Positions 30,905 through 41,951 of a stretch of DNA of 64,000 bases are shown here, one piece after another. Position 1 is the stretch's first letter. Each line of letters starts with the position of its first letter. Source of the DNA: Candidatus Sumerlaeota bacterium (lineage in GTDB: Bacteria; Sumerlaeota; Sumerlaeia; Sumerlaeales; Sumerlaeaceae). A model generated the notes under the pieces. It had not been told where the DNA came from and ran no database searches. It was given only the letters and a program-made list of their open reading frames with translations. The position numbers and the translations under genes are program-made. The DNA is taken from the NCBI GenBank assembly GCA_017161655.1, contig JADFCV010000002.1:110296-174295 (forward strand). Direction: 5' to 3'.

Positions 30905-32189
30905 CGAGGTCTCACGCACACTTTTCGAGCGCGCCTGCAAGGTTCTCGTGGGCGGAGTCAATAGTCCTGTCCGTGCCTTCAAAGGTGTGGGAGGCACACC
31001 GCGGTTTATCCGCGAGGCAAAAGGCGCCTATGTGACCGATGCCGACGGAAATTCCCTCATCGACTACGTTTGTTCATGGGGAGCGCTTCTCTTTGGTCAT
31101 GCTCCTGATTTTGTCAGAGAGGCGCTTGACCGGTGTGCGGAAAAGGGCACGAGTTACGGTTATCCAACCGAACTGGAAATCGAACTGGCTGAACTTGTCC
31201 GCGAGCTTGCCCCTCATGTCGAAATGATCCGCTTTGTCAATAGCGGCTCCGAAGCGACCGCCGGCGCTGTGCGGCTCGCTCGCGGTGTCACTCGTCGTCC
31301 GAAAATTCTCAAATGTTCGGGATGTTACCACGGAGCGGTAGATTCACTTCTCGTTACAGCAGGCTCTGGTGTTGCTACACTTTCCATCCCGGAAACCGTT
31401 GGCGTTCCCCAATCTGTGGCCGACGACACGCTTGTCATCCCCTATAACGATGTGTCGGCCCTCGAGAGTGTTTTCGCAAAGCACGGGGCGGAGTTGGCCG
31501 CTTTCATTCTCGAACCTGTTGCGGGTAACATGGGGCTTGTGCCTCCTGATTTATTGTTTCTGCGCCGAGCTCGCGAGCTAACCACTGAGGTGGGGGCTCT
31601 TTTAATTTTCGACGAAGTGATGACTGGGTTCCGGATTGCTGCGGGTGGCGCGGTTGAGCTTTATAGGGTTGTGCCTGACCTGGTATGTTTTGGAAAAATT
31701 ATTGGGGGAGGCGTGCCATGCGGCGCCTTTGGGGGGCGCCGCGAGATCATGCAGAATCTTGCCCCGGTAGGACCTGTCTATCAGGCCGGTACACTGGCAG
31801 GAAATCCTTTGGCAGTGTCGGTAGGTCTGGCAACGCTCCGTGAGATTCTCTGCGCCGGCCGAGCACTCTACCAGGAACTCGATCGTCGGGCGGCAAGGTT
31901 AGCCGACGGACTTGAAGAGCGTTGTCGCGCCGCGGGGGTTCCGGTTACGGTGCAGCGCGTAGGGTCCATGTTCACCGTATTTTTCTCGCCTTCGAAATGC
32001 ATTCGCAATTACGAGGAGGCCAGGTCTTGCGACACGCAGCGCTTCGCCGCGTTTTTCCACGCAATGCTGAGAAACGGCATTCATCTTCCCCCTTCCCAGT
32101 TTGAATGCTGGTTTTTGACGACAGCGCATGACGACGTAGTGATCGAGCGAACGCTTGCCGCCTGTGAGCGTGCCCTCCGCGAAATGTGA
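30897..32189 (+). CDS. hemL: Glutamate-1-semialdehyde 2,1-aminomutase
   Basis: Start refined to internal ATG with GGAGG SD; FERACKVLVGGVNSPVRAF, NSGSEATAGAVRLARG, FDEVMTGFR, GKIIGGGVPCGAFGGR, AGTLAGNPLAVS. Confidence 0.95.
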   Translation: MRDEVSRTLFERACKVLVGGVNSPVRAFKGVGGTPRFIREAKGAYVTDADGNSLIDYVCSWGALLFGHAPDFVREALDRCAEKGTSYGYPTELEIELAELVRELAPHVEMIRFVNSGSEATAGAVRLARGVTRRPKILKCSGCYHGAVDSLLVTAGSGVATLSIPETVGVPQSVADDTLVIPYNDVSALESVFAKHGAELAAFILEPVAGNMGLVPPDLLFLRRARELTTEVGALLIFDEVMTGFRIAAGGAVELYRVVPDLVCFGKIIGGGVPCGAFGGRREIMQNLAPVGPVYQAGTLAGNPLAVSVGLATLREILCAGRALYQELDRRAARLADGLEERCRAAGVPVTVQRVGSMFTVFFSPSKCIRNYEEARSCDTQRFAAFFHAMLRNGIHLPPSQFECWFLTTAHDDVVIERTLAACERALREM

Positions 32190-32268
32190 ACATGTTGACA
32201 AGACAGTGTTGACAATGCACCTAAGCGAACTCGGACTTCCTTTAGAAAAGTCTCTCAGGAGCTATCTC

Positions 32269-33795
32269 ATGCGCAGTGCGAAGAACTGTTTTGTTTTGGT
32301 CTTCTGCTTGGTTGTTTCAATGTTACTTCCCCCCTTAGGAGCGTGGTCCATGTCCTCCAGCGAGCTTTCCTCACAGAAAACTCCGGGCACCCTTCGCTAC
32401 GGTCGTCCTGCCGATGCGGGTATGGACAATTCACTCAACGAGTTGATCGATCGTGTTGTGGCCTCGTCTCTTGAGCGCAACGAAACATCCGGCGCGGTAG
32501 TCCTTGTTCTCCGGCGCGGCGTCATTGTTCACGAAAAAGCTTATGGCTGGCGCTCAGTGGTGCCGGATCGCGAAGCAATGACGACGGATACGATCTTCGA
32601 TCTCGCGTCGCTTACGAAATGCGTGGCCACCGCAACAGCCGTGATGAAGCTCGTGGAAAACGGCAGTATTCGACTGGGCGATCCTGTCAAAAAATACATT
32701 CCAGAATGGACAAATAGCCCGGAAGAAAAAGCAAAACTCAACGCCTACGAGAAGCTGCAGCGGCTCATTCGCCAGGGGGTCCTGGGAGTGCAGCCTCTTG
32801 TCGAGCTTACAGAGAATACGTCTGCCGCACTCACCTCAAAGACGGGCAGGGGAGAAGCAGTGGATCTTTGGAAACAACTGTGGCGCGGGGGAGATGTTCG
32901 CATGTCATCCAAATTCTGGGAAGAATTCCTCACGGCGAAAACGTACGACCGAGAGAGCATTACACTGCGCCATCTCCTCACCCATACGTCTGGACTTGAT
33001 CCCTACGACAACTACTATCTGAAATTCCCAGAAGGCGATGCACGAAAAGCTATCATTGCCGACATTGCCCGTCGCCCTCTTCGTGCTGCTCCGGGTGAGA
33101 AATTTATCTATAGCGATCTTGGGTTCATTACGCTTGCTGAGATTGTGGAGAAGGTCTCCGGACTCGATTTGGACCAATTCTGCCGGAGGAATATCTATGA
33201 GCCTCTTGGCATGCTAGATACGATGTTCAACCCTCCAAGCAAGCTTCTGCCGCGAATTGCACCAAGCGAATGGCGCTACCCCGCAGGGAAATCGAGCAAA
33301 GCACTCGTACGGAAAAAATACATGATTCGGGGCGAAGTCCACGACGGCAACGCGTTCGTCCAGAAAGGGATCAGTGGCCACGCAGGACTGTTTTCGACCG
33401 CCCACGACCTTGCGATTTTTGCACAAATGATGCTACAGGAAGGGGCCTATGGGAATGTGCGGGTGCTATCACCTTTAACCGTGCGTGCCATGATCTCCCC
33501 TCAAGTCAGTCTGCCAGATGGCACACGTCGTGGTTTTGGATGGGATGTCTCCAGCGACTATTCGCACCAACGCGGCGACATCTTTACATCAGGTTTTGGC
33601 CATACAGGGTGGACAGGGACATCTCTTTGGGCCGTTCCGGAAGAGAAACTAGCCATCATCGTCCTTACAAATCGCTGCCATCCTGACGGATCCGGGAACG
33701 TGAGCGCACTGCGCGCAAAAGTCGCAAACGTGGTTGCTGCTTCGATCCTCGAAAGTGACGCGCCCGTATTTTGCACGCGAGGCACTGAAAAATGA
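32269..33795 (+). CDS. Exported serine hydrolase (beta-lactamase class C / PBP-like, PF00144 type)
   Basis: Start refined to ATG with AGGAG SD; signal peptide; FDLASLTKCVATATAVMKL (SxxK), GFITLAEIVEKVSG, FGHTGWTGTSLW. Confidence 0.88.
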   Translation: MRSAKNCFVLVFCLVVSMLLPPLGAWSMSSSELSSQKTPGTLRYGRPADAGMDNSLNELIDRVVASSLERNETSGAVVLVLRRGVIVHEKAYGWRSVVPDREAMTTDTIFDLASLTKCVATATAVMKLVENGSIRLGDPVKKYIPEWTNSPEEKAKLNAYEKLQRLIRQGVLGVQPLVELTENTSAALTSKTGRGEAVDLWKQLWRGGDVRMSSKFWEEFLTAKTYDRESITLRHLLTHTSGLDPYDNYYLKFPEGDARKAIIADIARRPLRAAPGEKFIYSDLGFITLAEIVEKVSGLDLDQFCRRNIYEPLGMLDTMFNPPSKLLPRIAPSEWRYPAGKSSKALVRKKYMIRGEVHDGNAFVQKGISGHAGLFSTAHDLAIFAQMMLQEGAYGNVRVLSPLTVRAMISPQVSLPDGTRRGFGWDVSSDYSHQRGDIFTSGFGHTGWTGTSLWAVPEEKLAIIVLTNRCHPDGSGNVSALRAKVANVVAASILESDAPVFCTRGTEK

Positions 33796-34805
33796 CAACT
33801 GTGCGTGTCGCTATCCTAAGCTTCGCTCACATGCACGCTTACTCCTATGCCGATGTGTTGGCGCGTATGGAAGGAGTGGATCTCATTGCCGTAGCCGACC
33901 CTGATGCTGCACGACGCAACGAGCTCCGCAAACGTTACCCGGACGTCCCTGCATGGTTTGCAAATCACCGTGAGCTTCTTGCCACTGTCTCTTGCGATGC
34001 AGCCATCATCGCGTCTGAAAACGTTCATCATGCGTCATTAGCTCTCGACGCCTTTGCGGCGGGGCTGCATGTCCTTTGCGAGAAACCTATCGCCGTCACA
34101 GTTTCCGACGCGGTACAAATGATCGAAGCGGCGCGCCGCGCCGACCGCATCCTTATGACCGCCTTTCCTGTGCGATTCAGTCCCGCCATTGTTTATGCCA
34201 GGCAGGCAATTGCGAATGGCCAACTTGGACGCATCATCGGTGCTGCCACCTCCAACCACGGCTCGATGCCTGGGGGATGGTTTGTCATGCCGGACCTAGC
34301 CGGTGGTGGAGCTGTCATAGACCACACGGTGCACGTCGTTGATCTCCTGCGGTGGCTTTTCAATTGCGAGGTGGAAGAAGTTTACGCGGAGTACGCCAAC
34401 AGGCTTCATCCCGACATCCCGTGCGAAGACGTTGGACTGCTCTCTTTCACGATGACGAACGGAGCGATTATTACGCTCGATACAAGTTGGTCGCGCTGCA
34501 AAACTTACCCTATTTGGGGGGATGTGAAATTGGAGATTCGGGGGGAGCGTGGCCGACTTTCGCTCGATTGTTTTCCGCTCCAAGTGTCACGATACGATGA
34601 CAGGCGTGCCAGAATAGAATCATTCGCGCTCAGCGATAACCTCGATGCATTGATGATAGCGGAATTTATATCGGCGATTCGCGAAAAACGGCAACCTGCC
34701 GTGACCGGGGAAGACGGCCTCCGCGCCCTGGAAGTAGCGCTGGCAGCCTATCGTTCTGGACAAGAAAAACGTCCTGTTCGCGTTGCAGAGATTCGTGCGG
34801 CCTAA
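33792..34805 (+). CDS. Gfo/Idh/MocA family oxidoreductase
   Basis: N-terminal Rossmann, LHVLCEKPIAVTVSDA (EKP motif), GGGAVIDHTVHVVDLLRWL; ATGA overlap with the serine hydrolase. Confidence 0.9.
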   Translation: MTTVRVAILSFAHMHAYSYADVLARMEGVDLIAVADPDAARRNELRKRYPDVPAWFANHRELLATVSCDAAIIASENVHHASLALDAFAAGLHVLCEKPIAVTVSDAVQMIEAARRADRILMTAFPVRFSPAIVYARQAIANGQLGRIIGAATSNHGSMPGGWFVMPDLAGGGAVIDHTVHVVDLLRWLFNCEVEEVYAEYANRLHPDIPCEDVGLLSFTMTNGAIITLDTSWSRCKTYPIWGDVKLEIRGERGRLSLDCFPLQVSRYDDRRARIESFALSDNLDALMIAEFISAIREKRQPAVTGEDGLRALEVALAAYRSGQEKRPVRVAEIRAA

Positions 34806-34829
34806 GCAAAGACGTCACTTAATCCAGCG

Positions 34830-35396
34830 CTATTTCTCGTGCTGAGATTTGCTCTTGGCACGCCTGGCGATGGCAAGTGCCTCCTCCTGGCTTAGAAGCC
34901 CTTTTGCAACGGCAGCCTGAAGCTCCGCAGGGATCTCTTCGTGCTCGGACGGTTTCGCCGCAGGAATCTCCCCCTTCTCCTTTTGGGTGCGCTTGGCCTG
35001 AGCCAGCGCCTCCAGTCGCCGCACTTCTTCATCGAACAAAAGAGCTTCATCGCCTTTCAATGAAGTGCGTGGGCTATTCGCCCGTTGCATCGTCTGTCGC
35101 ACTAAGGCGTCTCGTACTTTCTTCGCCTCCTCAGGCGTCAGCAAGCCGCGCTTTTCAAGGTTCGACAAATCAGCAAAGCCGAATGGCTCCCTGTCTCTCT
35201 TATTTGCCCATCGCTTGAAAAAGAAGCCACCAACCAAGAACAAGATAAGTGCCCCGGCCGCAATCATAATGGCCGTTTTGTACATTTGGTAAGTTTTCTC
35301 GAATTCAAATCCATCGCTCGCGCTTTGAGCGCCTGAAGAGGCAGCAGCGGCGATCGTAGCAATCACGATAGCGATGTCGCGGATACGTTTTTTCAT
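34830..35396 (-). CDS. Small membrane protein with SHOCT-like GLLxxEEA motifs
   Basis: N-terminal hydrophobic segment plus TM (MIAAGALILFLVGGFFF); LSNLEKRGLLTPEEAKKVRDAL and QAAVAKGLLSQEEALAIARRAK. Confidence 0.55.
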   Translation of the reverse strand: MKKRIRDIAIVIATIAAAASSGAQSASDGFEFEKTYQMYKTAIMIAAGALILFLVGGFFFKRWANKRDREPFGFADLSNLEKRGLLTPEEAKKVRDALVRQTMQRANSPRTSLKGDEALLFDEEVRRLEALAQAKRTQKEKGEIPAAKPSEHEEIPAELQAAVAKGLLSQEEALAIARRAKSKSQHEK

Positions 35397-35450
35397 GGCC
35401 CTTTCTTTTACTTTGCAAAGCTCTTGGGTGGCTACGCAAGACTCGAACGT

Positions 35451-36434
35451 ATGAAAGTGTTAGTAGCAGGCGGTGCCGGTTATATTGGAAGCGTATGCGC
35501 TGATCTTCTCGTTCAAAGCGGCTACTCGGTGGTCGTTGTGGACAATCTCTCTCGTGGGCACAGTCAGGCGGTGCCGAGTTCGGCAAAGCGATACTGCGGT
35601 GATATTGCTAATGAATCATTTCTTGACCAGGTGTTCCGTTTGGAAAAGCCGGCGGCCGTGATGCATTTTTGCGCGTTGTCTCTCGTTGGCGAATCAGTAG
35701 CAGATCCAATAACTTATTATCAAAATAATGTGTCTGCCGGCCTTGTGCTTTTGCGCGTGATGCTCGCGCATAATGTGAAAAAACTGATCTTCAGTTCAAC
35801 AGCAGCAATTTTTGGCGAACCCACAGTGGTGCCGATTTCCGAAAACACGCCAGCTTCGCCGGTCAATCCGTATGGCGCCTCGAAGCTCATGTTTGAGCGA
35901 ATTCTTTCCGATCTGGGGCACGCTTATGGGTTCAGGTCTGTGTCGCTTCGCTACTTCAATGCAGCAGGGGCCACGGAACACCATGGCGAAGATCATCGCC
36001 CAGAGACGCATCTCATACCAATCATTCTCGATGTTGCACTGGGCAAACGCCAGAAACTCACAGTTTTTGGAAACGATTATCCAACCCCAGACGGTTCTTG
36101 TATCCGGGATTATATCCACGTTGCCGATCTTGCTGAGGCACACATCCTCGCGCTCGAGTATCTTGATCGAATCGAAGGAGCAGAGTGTTTTAATCTTGGG
36201 AATGGCCAGGGGTTTTCTGTTTTTGAGGTTGTAGCTGCGGCAGAGAAAGTGACAGGTCGTTCCATTCCGCTGGAGATCGGGGAGCGCAGACCTGGGGATC
36301 CTGCCGTTCTGGTCGCGTCCTCCGCGAAAATACGCAACACGCTCGGTTGGCAGCCGCGGCACCGAGACATTCACGAGATTATCGAGAGTGCCTGGCGGTG
36401 GAAATTGGAGCACCCCAACGGTTACAACGCCTGA
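35451..36434 (+). CDS. galE: UDP-glucose 4-epimerase
   Basis: MKVLVAGGAGYIGSVCADLL, FSSTAAIFGEP, NPYGASKLMFERIL, RYFNAAGA, GSCIRDYIHVADLAEAH. Confidence 0.92.
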   Translation: MKVLVAGGAGYIGSVCADLLVQSGYSVVVVDNLSRGHSQAVPSSAKRYCGDIANESFLDQVFRLEKPAAVMHFCALSLVGESVADPITYYQNNVSAGLVLLRVMLAHNVKKLIFSSTAAIFGEPTVVPISENTPASPVNPYGASKLMFERILSDLGHAYGFRSVSLRYFNAAGATEHHGEDHRPETHLIPIILDVALGKRQKLTVFGNDYPTPDGSCIRDYIHVADLAEAHILALEYLDRIEGAECFNLGNGQGFSVFEVVAAAEKVTGRSIPLEIGERRPGDPAVLVASSAKIRNTLGWQPRHRDIHEIIESAWRWKLEHPNGYNA

Positions 36435-36465
36435 TACAGGCTCGACGAGGATCTTGGTAGAAGGA

Positions 36466-39400
36466 CTATTTAGTTGCTCCGGCCTGCTGGTGATACTCCT
36501 GAAGACTTCGCAACGTCACACGTCGTGCTTTCATCGCCTCGATCCCTTCAACCGCCGCCCTCGCTGCACTCACTGTCGTAATCAATGGAATTCCTCGTGA
36601 CACAACGAGTGTGCGAATCGCTTTTTCATCTGGTCGTCCTTGCGGCCCGGAAAAGGTATTGATGACGAGCCGGATTTGACCGTTGATCACGTAGTCGATG
36701 ACGTTCGGACGCCCTTCCTTGATTTTGTTCAGTGGGGCAGCAGCGATACCGTGCTTCTGCAGAAAACGATGAGTTCCTTCTGTCGCGTATAGGTGAAAGC
36801 CGAGTTCGACGAGTTTCTGGGCGACGGGTAAGAACTTCGGTTTGTCTTCATCGTTTATGGAGATGAATACCCCACCACTCAAAGGAAGGGCGCTCCCCGC
36901 TGCAGCCTGTGATTTGGCAAAGGCTAGTCCCGGATCCGGATCAATTCCCATGACCTCTCCCGTCGAACGCATCTCCGGACCGAGACGAATTTCACACCCC
37001 GGGAATTTGCTAAACGGCAGCACCGCTTCTTTCACTGAAAAGTAAGGAACGTGCGGTTCTTCGATGAACCCAAGCTCGTCGAGGGTCTTGCCGACCATAC
37101 ACAGCGCCGCGTATTGTGCGATGGGATGGCCTACTGATTTCGATACATAAGGCACAGTCCGACTTGCACGCGGATTGACCTCTAGCACGTAAACGACTTC
37201 GTCTTTCACCGCGTACTGAATGTTCATCAAGCCACAAACTTCGAGACTCTCCCCGAGTGCTTGCGTGTAGCGGCGAATGGTATTCAAAACATTATCGCTC
37301 AACGTCCGGGTTGGAATCACACACGCGCTGTCGCCCGAGTGGATGCCAGCCTCCTCAATGTGCTCCATGATGGCTGCAATCACGCAACGCCCAGCCACCT
37401 TCCCCTCAGATGTGCGTCGAAAGTCGCAGACAGCATCCACATCAACCTCAATTGCGCCGTCGAGGAATTTGTCCACCAACACTGGATGTTCCGGCGACAC
37501 ATCGAGAGCAATCCGCATGTAGTCGCGCAATTGTCGCTCAGTATAAACAACCTCCATTGCACGACCGCCCAGGACATAGCTGGGACGCACCATAACGGGG
37601 AATCCTATCTTCAGCGCGAGATCACGCACCTCCTTGAAGCTACGCCCGCTACCGTGCGCTGGTGCTGGAATCCCTAACTTATCGAGCAGAGCGCCGAAGC
37701 GTTTCCTGTCTTCGGCAAGATCGATCGAGTCCACCGACGTCCCGAGAATTCGGGTCGGCAATCCCTTTCGTTGAATATAGGTTTCGATAGCATGCGCCAG
37801 CTTTAGCGGCGTTTGACCGCCAAATTGCACAATGATCCCCACCACCTCACCAGCTGCGCACTCGTTCTCGATAATGTTGAGGACATCCTCGGCAGTCAGC
37901 GGCTCAAAGTAAAGGCGGTCAGCTGTGTCGTAGTCAGTGGACACCGTCTCTGGGTTTGAATTGACCATGATCGTTTCATAACCAGCAGCGCGCAATGCAA
38001 AGACTGCCTGGACGCAACAGTAGTCAAATTCAATGCCCTGCCCAATACGGTTGGGGCCACCACCTAAAATGATAACTTTTTTTCTCCCACTCGGCAGTGC
38101 TTCATTTTGTTGACCGAGATTCACCTCTGCTTCGTATGTCGAGTAGAAGTAAGGCGTATACGCCTCAAATTCCCCACCACAGGTATCAACAGATTTGTAC
38201 ACGGGACGAACACCCAGTTCCAATCGCCTGTCCCGAATGTCCCATTCTGTGAACTGCCTTTTCCCTGTGGATGCGAGGAAAGCAATTTGCTTGTCGGAAA
38301 AGCCCAGTTGTTTGGCCTCGAGGAGAAAAGCGCGTTCCCGTTGCGCTTCGGCTGCGGAACACTTTGCTCCGGGTTTCTTGATCAACTTCTCGCGACCTGC
38401 AGCTGCGATTCGGTGCTCGAAGTCGCATATCTCCCGGATGTTCTCCAGGAACCACGGATCAATGTGCGTGTTCTGATAAACCTCCTCCACGCTCATCAGC
38501 GCGTTCTTGCTTTTCCCGGACTGTTTCTCCTCCATGCCGTCAATGGCTTCGGCACCGTAAACTTCCATCTTGCCTTTAGCGCCAGGCACGCGGCCACGCA
38601 ACGCAGCACGGACCCAGAAAATGCGGTCCGGGTTTGGGTTTCGCAGGTGCCAGAGAAGCTCTGTCCGCGCATCATCCGCTGTTGGATCATAGTTGTGTTT
38701 TCCATCGCCTCCCAGACCGGCGCGCCCAATTTCCAGACCACGGATTCCCTTTTGCAGAGCTTCTTTGAAGGTGCGGCCGATGGCCATCGTTTCACCGACA
38801 GATTTCATCTGAGAACCGAGAATCGGCTCTGCCCCAGGAAATTTCTCGAACGCAAAACGAGGGATTTTTACGACACAGTAATCGATGGTTGGCTCAAAGC
38901 ACGCAGGCGTCTTTTTTGTGATATCATTGGGAATTTCATCCAGTCGATAGCCCGTTGCCAGTTTTGCCGCGATTTTTGCAATTGGGAAGCCAGTCGCTTT
39001 GCTGGCCAATGCGCTCGAGCGCGAGACCCGAGGGTTCATTTCAATCACAACACGACGCCCCGTTTTCGGATCCACCGCAAACTGTATGTTGCTGCCCCCT
39101 GTATCCACGCCGATTGCGCGGATAATCTTCAGCGCATCGTCACGCATGGCCTGGTATTCGCGGTCAGTAAGCGTCTGAATCGGGGCAACAGTGATCGAAT
39201 CTCCTGTGTGCACCCCCATAGGATCGAGATTCTCGATCGAGCAAATGATCACGACATTGTCATGCATGTCGCGCATCACCTCGAGCTCGAATTCCTTCCA
39301 CCCCAGCACGCATTCCTCGATCATAATTTCGTGAATAGGGGAGAGGCTTAGCCCACGTTGGGCGAGGACGTCGAACTCTTCCGAGTTGTACGCGATGCCC

Positions 39401-39951
39401 CCTCCTGTTCCACCCAGAGTGAACGATGGACGAATGATAATCGGAAACCCTATCTCGATGGAAGCTTCAAGCGCTTCGAACACCGCGCGCCGGATGTGCT
39501 CTTCGCGCCCACTCACAGCCTTGATGATAGCGCTTCGTGGCACATCAAGCCCAATATCCAGCATCGTTTGCTTAAAGCGCATCCGGTCCTCAGCTCGCTC
39601 GATGGCTTCTGCATTTGCTCCTATCAAGCGGCATCCATATCGCTCCAGCACCCCTTGCCGTGCCAGTTCCATGGCGATGTTAAGGGCTGTTTGCCCACCC
39701 AGTGTTGGCAAAATCGCGTCAGGTCTTTCTCGCTCGATAATGCTTTCCACGACATCGGTTGTCAGAGGTTCAATATAGGTACGGTCGCCAAACCCCGGAT
39801 CTGTCATGATGGTCGCGGGGTTGGAATTAACCAACACAACTTCATAGCCATTTTCTCGGAGAGCTTTGCATCCCTGAGTGCCAGAGTAGTCAAATTCACA
39901 GGCCTGCCCAATGACGATGGGGCCGCTACCGATAATCAGTATTTTCTTCAT
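36466..39951 (-). CDS. carB: Carbamoyl-phosphate synthase large subunit
   Basis: [31 protein letters not shown]; duplicated ATP-grasp halves ([24 protein letters not shown]); MGS-like C-terminal domain. Confidence 0.97.
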   Translation of the reverse strand: MKKILIIGSGPIVIGQACEFDYSGTQGCKALRENGYEVVLVNSNPATIMTDPGFGDRTYIEPLTTDVVESIIERERPDAILPTLGGQTALNIAMELARQGVLERYGCRLIGANAEAIERAEDRMRFKQTMLDIGLDVPRSAIIKAVSGREEHIRRAVFEALEASIEIGFPIIIRPSFTLGGTGGGIAYNSEEFDVLAQRGLSLSPIHEIMIEECVLGWKEFELEVMRDMHDNVVIICSIENLDPMGVHTGDSITVAPIQTLTDREYQAMRDDALKIIRAIGVDTGGSNIQFAVDPKTGRRVVIEMNPRVSRSSALASKATGFPIAKIAAKLATGYRLDEIPNDITKKTPACFEPTIDYCVVKIPRFAFEKFPGAEPILGSQMKSVGETMAIGRTFKEALQKGIRGLEIGRAGLGGDGKHNYDPTADDARTELLWHLRNPNPDRIFWVRAALRGRVPGAKGKMEVYGAEAIDGMEEKQSGKSKNALMSVEEVYQNTHIDPWFLENIREICDFEHRIAAAGREKLIKKPGAKCSAAEAQRERAFLLEAKQLGFSDKQIAFLASTGKRQFTEWDIRDRRLELGVRPVYKSVDTCGGEFEAYTPYFYSTYEAEVNLGQQNEALPSGRKKVIILGGGPNRIGQGIEFDYCCVQAVFALRAAGYETIMVNSNPETVSTDYDTADRLYFEPLTAEDVLNIIENECAAGEVVGIIVQFGGQTPLKLAHAIETYIQRKGLPTRILGTSVDSIDLAEDRKRFGALLDKLGIPAPAHGSGRSFKEVRDLALKIGFPVMVRPSYVLGGRAMEVVYTERQLRDYMRIALDVSPEHPVLVDKFLDGAIEVDVDAVCDFRRTSEGKVAGRCVIAAIMEHIEEAGIHSGDSACVIPTRTLSDNVLNTIRRYTQALGESLEVCGLMNIQYAVKDEVVYVLEVNPRASRTVPYVSKSVGHPIAQYAALCMVGKTLDELGFIEEPHVPYFSVKEAVLPFSKFPGCEIRLGPEMRSTGEVMGIDPDPGLAFAKSQAAAGSALPLSGGVFISINDEDKPKFLPVAQKLVELGFHLYATEGTHRFLQKHGIAAAPLNKIKEGRPNVIDYVINGQIRLVINTFSGPQGRPDEKAIRTLVVSRGIPLITTVSAARAAVEGIEAMKARRVTLRSLQEYHQQAGATK

Positions 39952-40174
39952 GTCTTGCCGTTGCGCCAAAACCGCACCTCTTTTGCAATTTTACGCTTAC
40001 TCAGCAAAGCCAACGCTAACTGCTGGGCACGCTGAATCAACTTCAAGCCTTTTCCTTACAAAACCGAGAGGGAGAAATCAGAGGGTTGGTCACGCTCAAC
40101 ACGTATCCACCATTCCTTACTTGAAGCTCGTTACCACCGTAGCTTACTTTCATTGCCAACGTCAAAAGTGGGAC

Positions 40175-41794
40175 ATGTCTACCCTTATGAGCAATAGGAC
40201 ACAAAAATCGAAGGAGTCCGCTCGTCAGCGGCGTCTGCGCAGCGCACAACTAGTCTCGCGCATTGGTCAGGTCTTTGCGTCAAACAAGTCGCTCGACACC
40301 AGCCTTCTTGCGATCGTCAATCTCATAAGAACCACTCTCGATCTTGAGCGATGCAGTGTTTTGTTGCTGAACCGCGAAAGGGGAATTCTCACTCTTGCCG
40401 CCGCCGCGGGCATTCCCGAAAAGTTCTGGGCACAAGTCGAGATTCCTGTCGGAGAAGGCATCTCAGGACGTGTTGTTTTTGAACGCAAACCAGTCTTTGT
40501 TGAGGACATCTCGCAATCTGAATTTGCCCATGCCGCCCATCACGAACGCTATTCCACAAAATCCTTTATTTCTGTGCCAATCATGGTGAGCGGCGATGTC
40601 GTTGGAGTGCTCAATGCGAACAGCCGCTCTGACGCCGACCCACTCGGGCGCGAGGAAATGGATCTCCTTGTGGCCATTGCTGGTTTCATAGGTCTCGGAA
40701 TTTCCAACGCTCAGCTCTCCGAGCGGTGCGAGGAACGATCGAGCCTCTTTAGAGCAGCCATGGACGCAGTTCAGTGCGGTGCGATCATTGTTGATCGTGG
40801 GCTTGCGATTCAGCACATGAACAACGAAGCTTGCCGATGGCTGCGGCTGGGTGGGGAAGCCAAGTTTCTGGGGAAATCACTCCTCGACCTCTGGCCACAG
40901 CTCGAAGGCACAGAAACCTTCGGCAGATTACGTGAAGCGCTCGCGAACGGCCTTCGTTGTTCGTTGGTGGAAACACTGTCCTTTCCGACTGGGCTTACCG
41001 GCGAGGTCGAAGTTTTCCTGTCCCCCATGGTCGTGCGGGGTGACCAGCGCTTTGCCTTGCTTGCCTTCCACGATCTTGTGTCCAGCGCACAGGTGGACAG
41101 CTATAAATCGCAATTCCTTTCCCTTCTGGCGCACGAGTTGTGTACGCCATCCGCAGCCCTTCAAGCTGCCAGCGACTTGCTATTAGGCTCGCTCAGCGAC
41201 AGCCAGTGCTCTGACTGGGCAAAGCTGCTTCGTATTGTCTCCAGTAATTCCCGTCGCCTTCTCACCGTGGTGAATTCACTTCTCGACGTTTACGAGCTAG
41301 AGCGGGGGACTTTGGTACTCGACAAGCACGATGTGCGGATAGACGAGCTGCTAGAGGAAGTTGTCAACCTTTTCGAGTCCGATGCCGAAAAGAAAAAAAT
41401 CTCTATCCAGCTCTCCTCGCCTCCAATCCTTGCTCATGTGGACGGCCGCCGTTTCACTCAGATTATTAGTGCTATCGTCGATAACGCGATCAAATATTCG
41501 CCGCAGGCAACCACAGTGGAGGTCAAGGCTGTGGCAAATGATGCCCAGCAAACCTTTGACGTTTCGGTGCGCGATTATGGGCCGGGCTTGCCCGCTAATT
41601 CTGCCCTGCGCGACGCCATCCGCTTTCAGCCTGGGGAACCGCTTCCGACCCGTTCGAGCGGTGGCCTAGGAATAGGTCTCTACCTCGCGCGCGCTCTGGC
41701 AACGCTTCACGGTGGCGAGGTTGTTGTTCAAAACGCCGAAGGCGGCGGCACACTCGTGATGGTGCGCATGCCGATGGGAAACCCCAGTTCTTGA
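40175..41794 (+). CDS. GAF/PAS-domain sensor histidine kinase
   Basis: GAF domain (VSRIGQVFASNKSLDTSLLAIVNLIRTTL...IPVGEGISGRVV); FLSLLAHELCTPSAAL H-box; DNAIKYSP N-box; GGLGIGLYLARALATLHGG. Start refined to an in-frame ATG. Confidence 0.88.
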   Translation: MSTLMSNRTQKSKESARQRRLRSAQLVSRIGQVFASNKSLDTSLLAIVNLIRTTLDLERCSVLLLNRERGILTLAAAAGIPEKFWAQVEIPVGEGISGRVVFERKPVFVEDISQSEFAHAAHHERYSTKSFISVPIMVSGDVVGVLNANSRSDADPLGREEMDLLVAIAGFIGLGISNAQLSERCEERSSLFRAAMDAVQCGAIIVDRGLAIQHMNNEACRWLRLGGEAKFLGKSLLDLWPQLEGTETFGRLREALANGLRCSLVETLSFPTGLTGEVEVFLSPMVVRGDQRFALLAFHDLVSSAQVDSYKSQFLSLLAHELCTPSAALQAASDLLLGSLSDSQCSDWAKLLRIVSSNSRRLLTVVNSLLDVYELERGTLVLDKHDVRIDELLEEVVNLFESDAEKKKISIQLSSPPILAHVDGRRFTQIISAIVDNAIKYSPQATTVEVKAVANDAQQTFDVSVRDYGPGLPANSALRDAIRFQPGEPLPTRSSGGLGIGLYLARALATLHGGEVVVQNAEGGGTLVMVRMPMGNPSS

Positions 41795-41951
41795 TCAAGG
41801 ACCAAGGAGCACTATTTGCTTGTCTGCACAGCCTTTTCTTCGCAAACACGAGAGTAATAGTGGCGTCATACTGGCGTGATTTTCGCTTGAAGGACAGTAG
41901 AATGCTCTGACCTGCACGGTCGGAGCTGGTGAGAACAAAGGAGAACCGCCG

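Noticed and set aside
32195-32214. Two TTGACA hexamers after hemL suggesting tandem promoters
   Set aside because: No convincing -10 element at proper spacing was found by eye.
35796-36413. 205-aa minus-strand ORF
   Set aside because: Antisense to galE; shadow ORF.
38107-39351. 414-aa plus-strand ORF
   Set aside because: Fully antisense to carB with low-complexity, His/Arg/Cys-rich composition and no family motifs; carB is unambiguous.
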